NCBI GenBank assembly: GCA_938005345.1
Contig: CALLNG010000164.1
Coordinates: 1-6,161 of the forward strand
Length of the DNA stretch: 6,161 nt
DNA from: an uncultured Clostridia bacterium
GTDB taxonomy: Bacteria > Bacillota > Clostridia > RUG12999
Direction: 5' to 3'
Below are positions 5,801 through 6,161 of this stretch, in pieces. Numbering within the stretch: the stretch's first letter is position 1; the number at the start of each line of letters is the position of its first letter. The notes below the pieces were generated by a model, which worked only from the letters and a program-made list of their open reading frames with translations, was not told the origin of the DNA and did not search any database. Position numbers and translations under genes: made by a program.

Positions 5801-6161
5801 GACGGCACAGGACCAATTTAGCAACGCGGTATATTCTATTCGCACTGCTGCGCATGCGGAAGTATATTTTGCAGATACTTCTGGGAAAGAGGTGACATCG
5901 CTTAGCCAGATCACAGACGGAGTATTACATGTAAAAGCGGAAATTACAAACAATGGTGCATTTGGAAACAATACAACCTTTGTGTTAGTTGTTACGGCAT
6001 ACCAGGGGAATGAAATGGTAATGGCGGATTATAAGCGGGCCACTATTCCGGTTGGCAGCACAATGGAAACGATTGAAATGGAGCCGATTCAAGTGGAAAA
6101 GGGCCTTACGTACAGCGCTTGTGTCTGGGATGAGCTAATTCCCATGACGCCACTGTCTTTA
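2796..6161 (+). CDS. Large secreted modular protein with LamG-like and Ig-like repeats (3' end outside window)
   Basis: The frame runs 1122 codons from ATG 2796 to the final base without a stop, so the protein is longer than seen. A Sec signal peptide (residues 1-24, A-F-A just before the predicted cut) is followed by modules in this order: L1 (29-260), R1 (264-336), L2 (340-549), R2 (557-627), R3 (639-709), L3 (713-929), R4 (936-1016) and a beta-rich domain (1020-1122 or beyond). L modules open with an acidic or aromatic stretch ending F-N or F-D and close with a (I/L)-D-(N/E)-(I/V) strand, which is typical of LamG/concanavalin-like jelly rolls that bind glycans. R modules are short Ig-like linkers of a kind frequent in large exported clostridial carbohydrate-active proteins. 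I see no catalytic domain, sortase motif, SLH or dockerin in the visible part; any of these could follow. Position behind a sugar importer suggests a role in glycan capture or breakdown at the cell surface. Family-level assignment is by pattern only. Confidence 0.9.
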   Translation, partial: MKKWSILLAATMLVAQLGLLPAFASGSDLYTEDFNETSKMVLQDGGEFTYVKRPADGVAVDRTPVEDGTGEDRALLSGQKDNRKASLKLNDIEAAGSEGINGTIVFEGEFRMEGRPAYIEGTKAPAGTVKFFDFLSGNTSLFTLGMGTFNDDSFLLRPLYANSETQANSTASITVNGERLAYQKWYRLKVELDTVNGKVTAMIGNSIIVDDQNFWSNASNLPLTQIQATHSNGSQVDSSDANKAHEQPFLLDNIRLYRKIDVAITSDTYTVSGQTISGIPDGTQVTQLLENITAQDDTADMKVYQADGITQRVSGFVETGDWLKLEPGGEAYRLWLQSCLLYESFDGQLQDVTSVASEWKKIGRPADAVAVDYDSAVEVGDDESINRALLSKALSGGKVSINTGNLTGAFTVQYQFRVEDQSSTLAAGGLRLISLLGTTTNGDTRDAVGLSTGSSSEEGFHLRPIYGPTGTALNDKGPLLAYKTWHTAVIGVDIENNSASITINGQNIFDTPTVSLWNETFQDITQLQFYGKSTAEVNFLIDEVQILRMSEVAQAQSSVYAIDQTSKMITGVPFDTDIDTFLGNICYTQQGSGSLTDASGAVKTSGTVATGDKLTVMPGNIQYVITVEPEPVTTPQAQSTVYEVNQEELTIRGVAPGTEIAQFLGNITYTADGTGTLHDENGAEKTEGVITYTDTLTVEPDGSTYQIYTTDILSYVNFNDQTIPPAGWKMSEDIYKVKQRPQGGETDPELSVIPDASDYALYSSGGNNAAANQATFSLRQAEDIEISLDFLVEHRVSDANSNQIKLAELVVERSDGADSAQTLAVCNVAATTGFVITHYPGNGTEVGRQNQPFGDSDWSSWHTLRMIASVQRNSADVWLDGTFIGRAEFQGAKKENNVFTAIRFYNGKRSDYNGETPSPYYIDNITIKTVSGDCSISSERYRVQDSTVSGVLEGTVVEDFWGNINIPYGASAVLYSTYDEQNPQNNVQRTEGPLEMGDTLVVTAQDQFSNAVYSIRTAAHAEVYFADTSGKEVTSLSQITDGVLHVKAEITNNGAFGNNTTFVLVVTAYQGNEMVMADYKRATIPVGSTMETIEMEPIQVEKGLTYSACVWDELIPMTPLSL
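2880..3575 (+). repeat. LamG/concanavalin-like module L1
   Basis: Residues 29-260. It opens with LYTEDFNE, carries K-R-P-A-D (52-56) and R-A-L-L-S (73-77), then F-L-L-R-P-L-Y (154-160), a K-W-Y-R-L-K strand (184-189), and ends F-L-L-D-N-I-R-L-Y (249-257). The same order of landmarks recurs in L2 and partly in L3, showing internal duplication. The closing D-N-I strand is typical of jelly-roll glycan-binding domains. Confidence 0.65.
3585..3803 (+). repeat. Ig-like linker repeat R1
   Basis: Residues 264-336. The pattern is Y-T-V, then I-S-G-I-P-D-G-T, a helix-like turn ending L-L-E-N-I, and T-G-D-W-L-K-L (319-325) before a last strand. R2-R4 follow the same template. This is a small beta domain; the role is inferred to be a spacer. 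Confidence 0.6.
3813..4442 (+). repeat. LamG/concanavalin-like module L2
   Basis: Residues 340-549. It opens LLYESFDG and carries G-R-P-A-D (363-367), R-A-L-L-S (387-391), F-H-L-R-P-I-Y (460-466), K-T-W-H-T (483-487), and ends F-L-I-D-E-V-Q-I-L (539-547). It aligns with L1 landmark by landmark and is the clearest duplicate in the protein. Confidence 0.65.
4464..4676 (+). repeat. Ig-like linker repeat R2
   Basis: Residues 557-627. It has S-V-Y-A-I-D at the start, I-T-G-V-P (569-573), FLGNI (581-585) and T-G-D-K-L-T-V (610-616). It is followed by a Pro/Thr/Glu-rich stretch (about 628-638) leading into R3, its closest relative. Confidence 0.65.
4710..4922 (+). repeat. Ig-like linker repeat R3
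   Basis: Residues 639-709. S-T-V-Y-E-V-N begins it, I-R-G-V-A-P-G-T is at 651-658, and FLGNI is at 663-667, exactly 82 residues after the copy in R2. The usual Gly-Asp turn has drifted to T-D (693-694 region). R2 and R3 stand in tandem without an L module between them. Confidence 0.65.
4932..5582 (+). repeat. LamG/concanavalin-like module L3, divergent
   Basis: Residues 713-929. It opens L-S-Y-V-N-F-N-D with P-A-G-W-K shortly after, has K-Q-R-P (738-741), A-L-Y-S-S (760-764), W-S-S-W-H-T-L (858-864) and ends Y-Y-I-D-N-I-T-I-K (920-928). The L-R-P segment of L1 and L2 is absent, so L3 is the most diverged copy and may bind a different ligand. Confidence 0.6.
5601..5843 (+). repeat. Ig-like linker repeat R4, divergent
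   Basis: Residues 936-1016. It keeps Y-R-V, V-S-G-V-L-E-G-T, F-W-G-N-I and M-G-D-T-L-V-V (996-1002), but has an insertion of about ten residues, rich in Asn and Gln (D-E-Q-N-P-Q-N-N), before the Gly-Asp turn. Confidence 0.55.
5853..6161 (+). other. Beta-rich domain with W-D...P-L motif, cut by window end
   Basis: Residues 1020-1122. It starts V-Y-F-A-D-T-S-G-K-E-V, runs through an alternating V-x-V-x-A-x-I-T-N-N strand pattern like CARDB or fibronectin-type folds, and ends A-C-V-W-D-E-L-I-P-M-T-P-L (1108-1120). I recall similar 'F-L-W-D-(S/T)...M-x-P-L' endings in large exported clostridial carbohydrate-active proteins. In such proteins this domain is often at or near the end or separates modules, so the gene may stop soon or may continue. 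Confidence 0.5.

Noticed and set aside
2796..6161. Frameshift or pseudogene in the long region lacking listed complete genes
   Set aside because: I translated the whole stretch in one frame from ATG 2796 and found no stop; the module landmarks remain in the same frame to the final base.

Overview
The window looks like part of a Gram-positive-type polysaccharide utilisation locus, most likely from a Clostridia-class Bacillota such as a gut or other fibre-degrading anaerobe. The clues are strong AGGAGG-type ribosome binding sites, a lipobox-bearing solute-binding lipoprotein, the LplB/YtcP class of sugar ABC permeases, a moderate GC content (mid-40s percent by eye), and a very large secreted modular protein. 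Genus or species cannot be fixed from this sequence.

Layout, all on the + strand. Positions 1-333 hold the last 110 codons of an LplB-type sugar ABC permease. Positions 387-1283 encode a complete YtcP/LplC-type permease. Positions 1300-2739 encode a solute-binding lipoprotein with a DUF3502-like C-terminus. After a 56-base gap containing a strong GC-rich hairpin, a secreted protein begins at 2796. It stays open to the last base (1122 codons, no stop), so its end lies outside the window. The tight same-strand packing (53, 16 and 56 bases between genes) and the lack of an obvious internal promoter or intrinsic terminator suggest one transcript.

How the parts may work together: the lipoprotein would bind an oligosaccharide outside the cell and the two permeases would form the membrane channel. 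No ATPase gene is present here, so a shared MsmX/MsmK-type ATPase elsewhere is the likely energy source. The large protein has a signal peptide and then alternates three LamG/concanavalin-like jelly-roll modules (L1-L3) with four small Ig-like linker repeats (R1-R4). It ends, as far as is visible, in a beta-rich domain with a W-D...P-L motif. I see no catalytic module in the visible part, so a glycan-binding or scaffolding role is inferred rather than shown.

The most interesting points are the internally repeated architecture of the large protein, the intercistronic hairpin at 2749-2772, and a possible 12-codon cysteine-rich minigene at 355-393 overlapping the start of the second permease. 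No RNA genes, CRISPR arrays, insertion sequences or att sites were seen. I did not find a clear, wholly new system.
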